DNA from: CAVORB01 sp963736235
GTDB lineage: Bacteria > Pseudomonadota > Gammaproteobacteria > Chromatiales > Chromatiaceae
DNA length: 64,000 nucleotides
Assembly: GCA_963736235.1 (NCBI GenBank)
Contig: CAVTOR010000004.1
Span: 75,126 to 139,125 of the forward strand
Direction: 5' to 3'
How positions within the stretch are numbered: position 1 is the stretch's first letter; every line of letters begins with the position of its first letter. Under the pieces are notes generated by a model. It was not told the origin of the DNA, ran no database searches, and worked only from the letters and a program-made list of their open reading frames with translations. Shown here one piece after another: positions 44,710 through 55,646 of the stretch. The position numbers and the translations under genes are program-made.

Positions 44710-45024
44710 ATGCCCATCTACGAATACCGTTGCGAGGACTGCGGTCACGAGCTGGAGGCGCTGCAAAAGGTCAGCGACGAGCCCCTGCTGGAGTGCCCGC
44801 AATGCGGACAGCCGGCGCTCAAGAAACTGATCTCGGCCGCTGGTTTCCGGCTCAAAGGAGGCGGATGGTACGAGACCGACTTCAAGGGCGGCAACAAGCG
44901 AAACGTCCATGACGCGGGTGACAAGAAGGAAAGCGGAACCGCATCCGAGGGAAAGAAGGAGAAAGTGGACGCCAAGAAGAAGGCGGAACCCGAGCCAAAG
45001 CCCGCCGCATCGGCCAAGGGCTGA
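44710..45024 (+). CDS. FmdB-family zinc-ribbon regulatory protein
   Basis: 104 residues. An N-terminal zinc ribbon, MPIYEYRCEDCGHELEALQK then CPQCG, has two CxxC pairs. The C-terminal half is a Lys/Glu/Pro-rich low-complexity tail. The family is widespread and commonly precedes aspS in proteobacteria, as here (115 bp upstream of aspS). The function is not established beyond zinc binding. Confidence 0.92.
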   Translation: MPIYEYRCEDCGHELEALQKVSDEPLLECPQCGQPALKKLISAAGFRLKGGGWYETDFKGGNKRNVHDAGDKKESGTASEGKKEKVDAKKKAEPEPKPAASAKG

Positions 45025-45138
45025 TTGCCGCCCCGTACCCTGCTTGCGCTGCCCCGCGCCGCTTAGTATCGTTCGCCTCTTTTTCGCGGCCGTTCCGGCC
45101 GTGGTCCAGGAAACCTTCAGACACCGGGGCAGAGAGAG

Positions 45139-46917
<1,779 letters not shown>

Positions 46918-47570
46918 GCACGGCTCAGCCGATCGAGCCGCCGCAAGGCGAGGACGAAGGCCTCGGCAACACATCGGCAGTCGTCGAACGGGATGCCGAG
47001 CAGCGTTCACCCCGGAGCCCGCAGGCCGCGAGGCGTACAAGCGCCCGGAGTCGGTCCTGGTGGTGGTCTTCACCTGGTCCGGGGAGTTCTTGCTGCTCCG
47101 CCGCAGCGAGCCCACAGGATTTTGGCAGTCCGTCACGGGCAGCCTGGAGGCGGGGGAAGGGGCGCGTTTGGCCGCGGTTCGCGAGCTGCGGGAGGAGACG
47201 GGTCTGAGGGTGTCGCCCTCACGTCTGCTCGATCTGCGCCGAGGCGAGCGTTTCCCGATCCTGCCGGCGTGGCGCGCCCGCTATGCGCCCGGCGTCCGCT
47301 ACAATCAGGAGCGCTGGTTCGCGCTCATGCTGCCGGGCCGGCGACTGATTCGCCTGCATCCGGGCGATCACCTGGAGTATCGCTGGGTGCCGGCGCGCCA
47401 AGCCGCGTTCCTGGCCAGCTCGTGGACCAACCGCAAAGCCATCCTGGCGTTGGACCAGATGCGCATGTCCCCCGGATATTTACGCTAACCTCTTCCGTCC
47501 GCAACCCCGCAATCCGTGGGGCGTCCTCAAGCCGCGCGGATGTTCAGCGTCCGTTTCGCGCGGGCCTCGG

Positions 47571-47756
47571 CTAACGCACGAGCGCCACGAGCAGCACCAC
47601 GAGCCCCACGACCAGCGCGAGGGGCAGGACCACCGCCTGCCAGTCCCCCTTCTCCGCCTTCGGGCCCTGTTCCTGCCATTGCTTGAAGGCGGGCCACAGG
47701 AAGAAGAGCATCATGACCAGAACCGCGGCCAGGGCAATCTTTCCGAACAGCTCCAT
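47571..47756 (-). CDS. Small two-helix membrane protein
   Basis: 61 residues. Two hydrophobic helices, about 5-22 (IALAAVLVMMLFFLWPAF) and 41-59 (VVLPLALVVGLVVLLVAL), flank a short polar loop. It begins MELFGKIALA with a GGAGAC-like region upstream. A similar small protein is common in gammaproteobacteria but has no assigned function. It lies between nudB (convergent) and yccA. Confidence 0.7.
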   Translation of the reverse strand: MELFGKIALAAVLVMMLFFLWPAFKQWQEQGPKAEKGDWQAVVLPLALVVGLVVLLVALVR

Positions 47757-47850
47757 TGAAAGGTCTCCGCTGCGAAATCACCAGCCCGGCCATCCCTTGT
47801 CCGGGTTCACCGCCGCTATCGCGGCGTGCGGCAATGGATACCGGCCGAAA

Positions 47851-47876
47851 CAAAAACCCCGGCGCGGGGCCGGGGC
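47851..47876 (-). terminator. Intrinsic terminator of yccA
   Basis: On the minus strand, CCCCGG and CCGGGG arms around a GC loop are followed by TTTTTGTTT. It lies about 25 bp past the natural yccA stop. Confidence 0.8.
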
Positions 47877-47901
47877 ATACACTCAACCCGAGAGGGTCGC
47901 G

Positions 47902-48572
47902 CTATTCGTCGCCCATGATGCCCAGGATCTGCAGCAGGCTGACGAAGATGTTGAAGATGCTGAGATACAGGCCGTAGGTCGCCAGTGATGTAGTTCGTCT
48001 CCCCGCCGTTGATGATGCGGCTGGTGTCGAACAGGATGAACGCGCTCATGAGCAGGATGATGGCACGCCGAGATCGCCAGGGCCAGAGCAGGCATGGCGA
48101 GAAAGATGTTCGCCAGCATGGCGACGACCACGACCATCATGCCCGCGAACACGAAGCCGCCGAGGAAGCTGAAGTCGCGCTTGCTCGTCAGCGCGTAGCC
48201 GGAGAGCCCGAGAAAGATGATGCCGGTGCCGCCGAAGGCGGTGGCGATGATCTCCGGGCCCCTGGGCAGGGCGAGATACATGCTCAGGATCGATCCAAGA
48301 CCGAAGCCCAGCAGGCCAGTGATCGCGAAGATCACACCGATACCCTTGGACGAATTGGCGGTACGTGGCAGAACGAACATGCCCATGACCATCGCAGCGA
48401 TGACCGAGACGAGGTACATCCAGCTAGGCACTTGCAGAGCCATGGACACGACTGCCATCACGGCGCTGAAGGCGAGCGTGCCGGAGAGCAGCAAATAGGT
48501 GTTCTTCAACACCTTGTTGGTGGCGACCGCGCGCTCAGCACCATGCATCACGGAGTAGCTTTGGTTTGCCAT
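47902..48572 (-). pseudogene. yccA: Bax inhibitor-1/YccA family membrane protein, two frame changes
   Basis: Start MANQSYSVMHGAERAVATNK. Six or seven transmembrane helices follow, typical of the BI-1/YccA family; YccA interacts with FtsH. The first frame holds to about residue 170 (MPALALAIS). After a one-base change near 48060 it continues MSAFILFDTSRIINGGETNYI. After a second change near 47988 it continues YGLYLSIFNIFVSLLQILGIMGDE and stops at 47902. Joined, about 222 residues, the normal size. The conserved C-terminus argues for sequencing indels, not decay. A strong terminator follows. Confidence 0.88.
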
Positions 48573-48789
48573 TGAGATCGTTTCTCCTCGAATCGCTAGT
48601 GAATAATCTATCGGGCGCTAAGACCAGGAGCGCTGCAACGAGTTCCGAAGCATACCGAACAAGCTGCAAAGTGCAACCACCGGCACGTTGGACCGCGATC
48701 GGAACTCCGGTATCCTTCGCTCGTTGGTACTTCGAGCGTCCTCAGCAGGGAACATGGGGATGCTGGAACCGGTTCCAACGACCCTTTCC

Positions 48790-48877
48790 GGAGAGGTGGC
48801 TGAGCGGCCGAAAGCGGCGGTCTTGAAAACCGTTGAGGGGCAACCCTCCGTGGGTTCGAATCCCACCCTCTCCGCCA
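48790..48877 (+). tRNA. tRNA-Ser (TGA)
   Basis: 88-nt tRNA with an extended variable arm and an encoded CCA. The anticodon loop is CTTGAAA with TGA. The acceptor stem GGAGAGG pairs with CCTCTCC. It is followed by about 200 bp without a gene before uvrY. Confidence 0.96.
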
Positions 48878-49094
48878 ATTCCCGTGACTCGCCTCTGCGC
48901 ATGCCCGTGCCGTCGGCGTGTTGGCTCCTTCGCATGCATGGCCGCCGTCGGGCATCAGCGCCCTGGTTCCCGGGGATTGATCTTCTACGGAGATTGGGAA
49001 ACTATAGACAATTTAGAACAACTTAATGGGCCGCTGGTAGATCGCGTCTCCTAAGGAATGTCGATCACGCGGGGGGCAGCGGGATGGCAAATTC

Positions 49095-49739
49095 ATGATC
49101 AAAGTGTTTCTGGTCGATGACCATGAACTGGTGCGAACCGGGATCCGCCGCATCCTGGAGGAAGCCGGTGACATCGTGGTGGTGGGGGAGGCCGCGGACG
49201 GAGACGAGGCGCTCAAGGCTGCTCGCAAGGCGGAGCCGGACGTGGTGCTGATGGATGTAAACATGCCGGGCATGGGGGGCATCGAGGCGACTCGGCGCAT
49301 GGTGCGGCTGATTCCCAACGCCAAGGTCATTGCCCTCACGGTACTGGACGATGACCCCTTCCCAGCGCGCCTGAACGACGCGGGCGCCGTGGGCTATCTC
49401 ACCAAGGGCTGTCCGGCCAAGGAGATGATCGAGGCGGTGCGCACGGTGCATCGCGGTCTTCCCTACGTTGCCTCCAGCGTCGCACGCAAGCACATGATCG
49501 CGGATTGGCAGGGCATGACCTCGACGCCCTTTCAGGAGCTGTCCGCGCGCGAGATGCAGGTCGCGATGATGATCCTGGACGGACAACGAACCCAGGACAT
49601 CTCGGATGCGCTTTCCCTCAGTCCTAAGACCGTCAGCACCTATCGCCAGCGCATTTACGAGAAGCTGCGGGTGAAGACGGATGTGGAGCTCACCCGCCTG
49701 GCCTATCGTCACGGCCTCATCGTGGAGCAGGGCAAGTGA
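49095..49739 (+). CDS. uvrY: UvrY/GacA-type response regulator
   Basis: 214 residues. A CheY-like receiver domain (MIKVFLVDDHELVRTG, phospho-Asp in VVLMDVNMPGM) is followed by a LuxR-type HTH (LSAREMQVAMMILDGQRTQDISDALSLSPKTVSTYRQRI). It matches the UvrY/GacA/SirA regulators that act with BarA/GacS on small RNAs of the Csr/Rsm system. The gene is upstream of uvrC, as in enterobacteria and pseudomonads, with a uracil-DNA glycosylase gene in between. Confidence 0.95.
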   Translation: MIKVFLVDDHELVRTGIRRILEEAGDIVVVGEAADGDEALKAARKAEPDVVLMDVNMPGMGGIEATRRMVRLIPNAKVIALTVLDDDPFPARLNDAGAVGYLTKGCPAKEMIEAVRTVHRGLPYVASSVARKHMIADWQGMTSTPFQELSAREMQVAMMILDGQRTQDISDALSLSPKTVSTYRQRIYEKLRVKTDVELTRLAYRHGLIVEQGK

Positions 49740-49782
49740 GCCGCTCGGCAACCACCATCCTCGGATTGATCTTTCCAGAGTC

Positions 49783-50487
49783 ATGACCGCGGTTGAGGCG
49801 GCGGCGCTGCCGCCGGAATGGTTCGCGCCGGGCTGCGCGCGCTGCGAGCGCCTCGCCGGTCACCTGAAGCTCGTGCGTGCCGCTTATCCGAACTACCACG
49901 CCGCACCCGTGCCGCCATTCGGCGATCCGCGAGCGAGGCTCCTCATCGTCGGGTTGGCGCCCGGGATGCACGGCGCGAACGCCAGCGGCCGGCCCTTCAC
50001 CGGTGACTATGCCGGCATCCTGCTCTACGAGACCCTTCACCGTTTCGGCTTCGCGGATCGGCCCGAGTCCCTCGCGGCGGACGATGGTCTGCGGCTGTCT
50101 GGCTGCCGCATCACCAACGCCGTCAAGTGCCTGCCGCCGGAGAACAAGCCGACTGGCGCCGAGGTCAGAAACTGCAATCCCTTTCTGCGCGCGGAGCTTG
50201 CCGCACTGGAGCCGGCCGGTGTCGTGCTGGCGCTCGGTCTGGTGGCCCATCATGCGGTGCTGAGAGCGCTGGATCTCAAGCAGAGCGACTATCGTTTTGG
50301 CCATGGGGCGGAGCACGCGCTGCCGGCGGGGCGCAGGCTGCTCGATTCCTACCATTGCAGCCGCTACAACACCCAGACCCGCCGCCTGACGACCGAGATG
50401 TTCCAGGCCGTCGTGTCCCGCGCCCGCGCCCTGGTCGAAGATCGCCCTGACCAGCCACTCGACGATGCCGGCGACCGATCCCCGTGA
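49783..50487 (+). CDS. Type 5 (UdgB-like) uracil-DNA glycosylase, Fe-S type
   Basis: 234 residues. Start at the ATG 49783, 43 bp after uvrY. Cysteines near the N-terminus (CARC, residues about 18-21) and in NAVKCLPPENKPTGAEVRNC fit the [4Fe-4S]-binding pattern of family 4/5 UDGs. Motif 1 is VGLAPGMHGANASGRPFTGD and a C-terminal motif with DSYHCSRYNTQT matches the HPSPRN-like region. Type 5 enzymes remove uracil and other deaminated bases. Its placement between uvrY and uvrC links base-excision and nucleotide-excision genes. Confidence 0.9.
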   Translation: MTAVEAAALPPEWFAPGCARCERLAGHLKLVRAAYPNYHAAPVPPFGDPRARLLIVGLAPGMHGANASGRPFTGDYAGILLYETLHRFGFADRPESLAADDGLRLSGCRITNAVKCLPPENKPTGAEVRNCNPFLRAELAALEPAGVVLALGLVAHHAVLRALDLKQSDYRFGHGAEHALPAGRRLLDSYHCSRYNTQTRRLTTEMFQAVVSRARALVEDRPDQPLDDAGDRSP

Positions 50488-52287
50488 GTGCTGAAGCAGA
50501 TCCCGCCGCGCCCCGGCGTCTACCGGATGCTCGATGCGGTCGGCTCGGTCCTATACGTCGGCAAGGCAAAGAATCTCAAGCGCCGCGTCGCGAGCTACTT
50601 CACGCGTTCTCTCAACCGTCGCCTGCAGGTGATGGTGTCGCAGGTCGCGGACATCGAGTTCACGGTGACTGCGACCGAGGGCGAGGCCCTCCTGCTGGAG
50701 AACAACCTCATCAAGTTCTTGCGGCCGCGCTTCAACGTGCTGCTGCGTGACGACAAGAGCTACCCTTACATCCGCCTCACGACCGCAGACCTTTTCCCGC
50801 GACTCGCCTTTTATCGCGGTTCCACTTCGGGACGCGATCGCTTCTTCGGTCCCTATCCCAGCGCCTGGGCGGTGCGGGAGACGCTGCAACTGCTGCAGAA
50901 GCTGTTTCCGGTGCGTCAGTGCGAGAACAGCTTCTACCGCAACCGCTCCCGGCCCTGTCTGCAGTACCAGATCAAGCGTTGCAGCGGGCCATGTGTCGGT
51001 CTCGTGAGCGAGGAGGATTATGCTCAGGACGTCAAACACACAATCCAGTTCCTGGAGGGAAAGACCGGGGAGGTCATCGAGGACCTGGCGGCGCGCATGG
51101 AGCGGGCAGCCGGAAAGCTGGAGTTCGAGCGTGCGGCGCTGTTGCGCGACCAGATCGCGACCCTGCGGCGCATCCAGCAGCGTCAGTGCGTGAGCGGGGA
51201 GGGCGGGGATCTCGATATCGTCGCCTGCGCGCAAGAGGCGGGCCTCGCCTGCGTCCAGGTGTTCTTCATTCGCGGCGGGCGCAATCTGGGTAACAAGACC
51301 TTCTTTCCCCAGGTGCCGGCGGACACCGACAACGGCGGCGTTCTGGCGGCCTTCCTCGCGCAGTTCTACGGGGATAAGCTTGTTCCCCCAGAGATCATCG
51401 TCAGCGCCGAGCCGGACGACCGCGGGCTGCTCGAGACCGCCTTCGGCGAGCAGATGGGGCGACGGGTCTCGATCAAGGCGCGGGTGCGGGCCGACCGTGC
51501 GCGCTGGCTGGAGATGGCGCGCGGCAACGCGGAGGTTGCGCTCTCGTCGCGTCTCGGCTCCCAGGCCGGCTATGCGCAACGCCTGGAGGCCCTGCGTGAG
51601 TCCCTCGATCTGGACGAGCAGCCCGGGCGCATGGAGTGCTTCGACGTCAGCCATACCGGCGGCGAGCGCACCGTGGCCTCCTGCGTTGTCTTCGACGCCG
51701 AGGGACCGCGCAAGTCCGCCTACCGGCGCTTCAACATCGAGGGGGTGACGCCCGGTGACGACTACGCCGCGCTGCAGCAGGCGCTCACCCGCCGGTACAC
51801 GAGGGTCAAGCAGGGCGAGTATCCGATGCCGGACCTGGTCTTGATCGACGGCGGCCGTGGACAGCTTGCCAAGGTCGAGGAGGTCTTGCAGGAGCTCGCC
51901 CTGTCCGGCGTCACCCTGGTGGGCGTCTCCAAGGGCCCCGATCGACGCCCCGGGACCGAGCGGCTCTGGTTGTCCGGCCGACCGACGGCCGTTATACTCG
52001 CGGCCGACTCACCGGCGATGCACCTGGTGCAGCAGATCCGGGACGAGGCCCACCGATTCGCCATCACCGGCCACCGTCAGCGCCGGGCGAAGGCGCGAAA
52101 GACTTCCGTCTTTGAGGGGATAAACGGCGTCGGCCCCAAGCGCCGCCAGCGCCTGCTGCGCCAATTCGGCGGCATCCAGGGTTTGGCGCGCGCCGGGGTG
52201 GCAGACATCGCCGGGGTGGAGGGCATCAGCCGTCAGCTTGCCCAGCAAATCTACGACGCCTTCCACCAGGCGGACCAGAGGACCTGA
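50488..52287 (+). CDS. uvrC: Excinuclease ABC subunit C
   Basis: 599 residues. The GTG at 50488 starts immediately after the UDG stop. The N-terminal GIY-YIG nuclease (PPRPGVYRML, VLYVGKAKNLKRRV) makes the 3' incision. A UVR domain (AAGKLEFERAALLRDQI) binds UvrB. An RNase-H-like domain (FDVSHTGGERTVASCVVFD) makes the 5' incision. Helix-hairpin-helix motifs are at the C-terminus (INGVGPKRRQRLL). The N-terminus is slightly short but the first nuclease motif is complete. Confidence 0.97.
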   Translation: MLKQIPPRPGVYRMLDAVGSVLYVGKAKNLKRRVASYFTRSLNRRLQVMVSQVADIEFTVTATEGEALLLENNLIKFLRPRFNVLLRDDKSYPYIRLTTADLFPRLAFYRGSTSGRDRFFGPYPSAWAVRETLQLLQKLFPVRQCENSFYRNRSRPCLQYQIKRCSGPCVGLVSEEDYAQDVKHTIQFLEGKTGEVIEDLAARMERAAGKLEFERAALLRDQIATLRRIQQRQCVSGEGGDLDIVACAQEAGLACVQVFFIRGGRNLGNKTFFPQVPADTDNGGVLAAFLAQFYGDKLVPPEIIVSAEPDDRGLLETAFGEQMGRRVSIKARVRADRARWLEMARGNAEVALSSRLGSQAGYAQRLEALRESLDLDEQPGRMECFDVSHTGGERTVASCVVFDAEGPRKSAYRRFNIEGVTPGDDYAALQQALTRRYTRVKQGEYPMPDLVLIDGGRGQLAKVEEVLQELALSGVTLVGVSKGPDRRPGTERLWLSGRPTAVILAADSPAMHLVQQIRDEAHRFAITGHRQRRAKARKTSVFEGINGVGPKRRQRLLRQFGGIQGLARAGVADIAGVEGISRQLAQQIYDAFHQADQRT

Positions 52288-52290
52288 GGC

Positions 52291-52875
52291 ATGTGGAACA
52301 TCCCTAACATCCTGACCCTGTTGCGCATCCTGCTGATCCCCGTGTTCGTGGGGATCTTCTACGCGCCGGTGCCCTGGTCGCGCCTCGCCTGCGCGCTGGT
52401 GTTCGGTGTTGCGGCCATCACCGACTGGTTGGACGGCTACCTCGCGCGGCGCTGGGAGCAGACATCGCCCTTCGGCGCCTTTCTCGATCCGGTCGCCGAT
52501 AAGCTGATGGTGGCGGTCGCCCTGGTCCTGCTGGTGCAGGCGGACCCTCGCGCGGCACTTGCGCTGCCCGCGGCGGTCATCATCGGACGCGAGATCGCGG
52601 TCTCCGCCCTGCGCGAGTGGATGGCGGAACTCGGCACCCGCTCCCGGGTCGCCGTCTCCCTCGTCGGCAAGTTCAAGACCACGGCCCAGATGATCGCGAT
52701 CATCCTCCTGATCCTGGGCGACTCTCTCTTTGGAATACCCGTCTACGGCCTGGGCATTGTCTTGCTCTACATCGCTGCGGCTTTGACCTTGTGGTCGATG
52801 CTGATCTACCTGCGCGCCGCATGGCCAAGCCTGACCGCCCCGGCGCCTCCGCGCGGGATGAAGGATCCGAGCTAG
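52291..52875 (+). CDS. pgsA: CDP-diacylglycerol-glycerol-3-phosphate 3-phosphatidyltransferase
   Basis: 194-residue membrane enzyme making phosphatidylglycerol phosphate. The CDP-alcohol phosphotransferase motif is complete (DWLDGYLARRW then GAFLDPVADKLMV). Four or more transmembrane helices. It starts 3 bp after uvrC, so is co-transcribed. The uvrC-pgsA-tRNA-Gly order is conserved in gammaproteobacteria. A palindrome CCGGCCGGCGGCCGG directly after the stop (about 52877-52890) may form a terminator hairpin. Confidence 0.97.
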   Translation: MWNIPNILTLLRILLIPVFVGIFYAPVPWSRLACALVFGVAAITDWLDGYLARRWEQTSPFGAFLDPVADKLMVAVALVLLVQADPRAALALPAAVIIGREIAVSALREWMAELGTRSRVAVSLVGKFKTTAQMIAIILLILGDSLFGIPVYGLGIVLLYIAAALTLWSMLIYLRAAWPSLTAPAPPRGMKDPS

Positions 52876-52909
52876 CCGGCCGGCGGCCGGACTTCCCCTA
52901 CTGCGGGGG

Positions 52910-52937
52910 TTGACAGGCCGCATCGGCAACGTAAAAT
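52910..52937 (+). promoter_or_regulatory. Candidate sigma-70 promoter for tRNA-Gly
   Basis: Consensus TTGACA (52910-52915) and TAAAAT (52932-52937) are 16 bp apart and 13 bp before the tRNA. Confidence 0.7.
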
Positions 52938-52950
52938 TGCCGAACTCCAA

Positions 52951-53026
<76 letters not shown>

Positions 53027-53110
53027 ATTTGTTGATGTGACTCGGTTTTTGCGCCGCCCGGTGGACAGACAACGGTTCGGTACAGTTGCAATTCCGAGGA
53101 ACACAAAAAA

Positions 53111-53677
53111 ATGGCGGAATTCGCTGCCGTCGTTGAGGCGTTCGTCGCCTCGCCCGAGTTCGATGCGGCTACCTTGTCGCGCCTGGTATTCTGGACCGAC
53201 CAGTTTGGCCAGCAGGAGCTTGCCGACATTACCCCTGATGACGTGGACGCCGCCGTCGTGCGGCTCACCTAGCGCGGGCGCCTGAAGCCACTGAAGCATG
53301 GGCAGACCCGCCCCGCCGGCAAGCCCCTGGCCGGCTCCACCGTCAATCGCTACATCGCGCAGTTGGCGAGCGTCTATAAATACGCCCGGCGCCTGCGGCT
53401 GCTTCCACGTGCCCACGTCCCGCCCACGCGCGGTTTCGAGCGCGCCCCCGAGCATCCAGACCCTAAAAAGTACCTCACCCCTGAGCAGATCGAGCGGCTG
53501 ATCGCCGTTGCGCGCATCGCTGATCGCAGGTGGCGCAAGCTTCCCGCGCTGATTGAACTGCTCACAACGACAGGGCTGCGCATCGGCAACGCGCTGGCAT
53601 TGCGCTGGAGCGACGTAGACCGTAGGGGCGCCTCCAGGAACAACACCCCCCTCACGGCAACGTCGACACGTATCTGA
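53111..53677 (+). pseudogene. Tyrosine recombinase (integrase) remnant
   Basis: Starts MAEFAAVVEAFVASPEFD, then the N-terminal core-binding domain (STVNRYIAQLASVYKYARR). An in-frame TAG at about 53270 splits it after ADITPDDVDAAVVRLT. The catalytic domain begins KYLTPEQIERLI and includes the first active-site arginine in TTTGLRIGNALAL. It stops at 53677 before the second Arg-His box and the Tyr nucleophile, so it cannot be active. It is adjacent to the tRNA-Gly attachment site. Confidence 0.88.
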
Positions 53678-53723
53678 CTATCCCTTAGGCTTCGCCTTCC
53701 AGATCGCGGAATCGGTGCCCAAC

Positions 53724-54368
53724 ATGTCCGTGCCAATTCGTGAACAATTTCCGAAGCTTGCATTGCTATTGATTCCCGCAGTCGTCCTGCTGGGAGTTCT
53801 CGCCTTCATCAGCACACGCTTCGACATCGCGGTGGCGAGTTTTACCCGCGATCCGTTGGCGATCGTCGACGCCCCTCCCTATCTAGGATTCCTCTCGAAT
53901 CTGGGGATTATCCTCTGGAGCGCGGCGGCCGCTGTGTGCCTGTTCGCGTTCTCGCTACTTAGCAGGCGGGGCGCGTCTGGTGACATTCGCGCCTTCGTGC
54001 TGCTGGGTGGGCTGATCAGCCTGCTGCTGTTGCTCGATGACCTGTACATGCTGCACGAATACTTTTACCCGCGCCTGGGCATCTTCGAGAAACTCGCTTT
54101 TGCCGGCTATGGCGTATTGGTGCTTGTCTATCTGATCGGTTTTCGCAGGAAGATCGGGGATACCAGATTCGTATACCTGTTCTGCGCTCTGGGATTTTTT
54201 GCCCTGTCGTTGATCATCGACAGGCTCCCGGAAACGATGCTTCCGATGCACCACCTGTTTGAGGACGGGAGCAAGTTCTTGGGGATCGTCTGCTGGCTCA
54301 GCTATCAGGCATCAGTCTGCCTCCAATGCCTCGAGCCCGCGCGGTCCGCACCCGAATCGGCCGGATAG
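53724..54368 (+). CDS. Multi-pass membrane protein of unknown function
   Basis: 214 residues from the ATG 53724; a GTG at 53715 is also possible. About six transmembrane helices, e.g. LALLLIPAVVLLGVLAFI and FVLLGGLISLLLLLDDLYML. A conserved-looking acidic pair LLDDLYMLHEYFYP is between helices. No family was recognised. It is cargo of the tRNA-Gly island and is convergent with the glycosyltransferase gene. Confidence 0.65.
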   Translation: MSVPIREQFPKLALLLIPAVVLLGVLAFISTRFDIAVASFTRDPLAIVDAPPYLGFLSNLGIILWSAAAAVCLFAFSLLSRRGASGDIRAFVLLGGLISLLLLLDDLYMLHEYFYPRLGIFEKLAFAGYGVLVLVYLIGFRRKIGDTRFVYLFCALGFFALSLIIDRLPETMLPMHHLFEDGSKFLGIVCWLSYQASVCLQCLEPARSAPESAG

Positions 54369-54380
54369 GCCCGAGCCGCA

Positions 54381-55646
54381 TCAACGCCGCGCGCCCGGTT
54401 GGCAGGCCTCCCGTAGAACAGCCACCAGCTCGGGCCCCACGACATCCCAGCTCAGTCGGGCGGCGTATTCGTCGTACGACGACAGGGCGAGCGCTTCGTA
54501 TCGCGTTCTGTCCGACAACATTGCCTGGATGAATCGGCTGTATGACGGCGCCTCGGCGTCGCCCCCGATCGGGAACAATTGTCCGTTCACGCCGTCTTTG
54601 ATTATGGTCGGAATTCCGGCATTGTCGGAGGCGAGAGCGGGGAGGCCGAAGGCATTCGCCTCGGGCAGCACGTTGCCGTAAGTGTCCACGCGGGACGGAA
54701 ACAAGAGGAAATGCGATGTCTCGACAAGTTCGGCGTAGCGCCGCCGCCCCGCTTCAGTGTGTATATCGATGAAGCCGAGATCCCTGACATAGGGGGGAGC
54801 CGAGGCTAAGCGGCCCGGTTCGGCGCCGACAACGGTCAGCCGCACTAATACCCCGTCATCCCTTAGCCGGCGGCAAATCTCCAAGGCCACCGGCCCGCCT
54901 TTGCCTTCCCAGTCGACGCCAACGAAGAGCAACTCGCAACAGTCGCGGGAACGCGATGCGATTGCCTGGGCGACCCGCTCACGCGGCGGTGCCGTGCGAA
55001 TGTTGCCTCCTGCCGGAATGACTCTGACCTTTTGCGGATTCATTCCGTAGATCCGGCAAGCGTCATCTGCGGCCCAATGCGACCGGAACACGGCCACCGT
55101 GCATTGTTGAAGTGCTGCTTGTTCCATCTGATGCCCGAGCCTGACCGAACGCGGTGCGAGGTTCCTGAAGTCGCGGTGCACCTTCAGCGCGCCGGCGAAC
55201 GTGGAATCGCGCCATATCACGATCGGCAGTGAGGTCTTGATGAGCGCAAACGGTCTCGAGGCATTGCTCAGCAGGACGTCGACCTCAATGGTTGCCAGTT
55301 TGTGCTCGATCCAGGCCGCGCGGCGCCGCAGCTGGGCAGGTTCCAGCGAGCTGACGACGCGGTTCCCAAACAGATAGCGGTGAGTTCGGTCGCGGATCTT
55401 CGCGACCAGGCCGCCGGTGCTGGGTGGCGGCGCGAGAAAACGCAGGGGCACGCCCAGATCTTGCAGGACGCTGGCGATCATGAACGAGTTCCCGAGATGG
55501 CCGACACCGTTTCTGGGCCAGCCATTCGGGTTTCTGACATCCCCGATGGTGACATAGCCCACGCGGGGCAGGGGCGAAGCCGCGCGATCGTACCGTATGG
55601 GGGGTGAGACCGGTCCGATCTTCGCGCGTTCAAACGTGCGGCTCAT
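54381..55646 (-). CDS. GT4-family glycosyltransferase
   Basis: 421 residues of GT-B fold. The N-terminal acceptor domain starts around PRVGYVTIGDVRNPNGWPRNG. The C-terminal donor domain has ELLFVGVDWEGKGG, and the family motif E-X7-E is seen in FLLFPSRVDTYGNVLPEANAFGLPAL. It transfers a sugar from a nucleotide donor to an unknown glycan or lipid. Its start overlaps the end of the upstream unknown gene by 4 bp. As island cargo it may alter the cell surface. Confidence 0.88.
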   Translation of the reverse strand: MSRTFERAKIGPVSPPIRYDRAASPLPRVGYVTIGDVRNPNGWPRNGVGHLGNSFMIASVLQDLGVPLRFLAPPPSTGGLVAKIRDRTHRYLFGNRVVSSLEPAQLRRRAAWIEHKLATIEVDVLLSNASRPFALIKTSLPIVIWRDSTFAGALKVHRDFRNLAPRSVRLGHQMEQAALQQCTVAVFRSHWAADDACRIYGMNPQKVRVIPAGGNIRTAPPRERVAQAIASRSRDCCELLFVGVDWEGKGGPVALEICRRLRDDGVLVRLTVVGAEPGRLASAPPYVRDLGFIDIHTEAGRRRYAELVETSHFLLFPSRVDTYGNVLPEANAFGLPALASDNAGIPTIIKDGVNGQLFPIGGDAEAPSYSRFIQAMLSDRTRYEALALSSYDEYAARLSWDVVGPELVAVLREACQPGARR

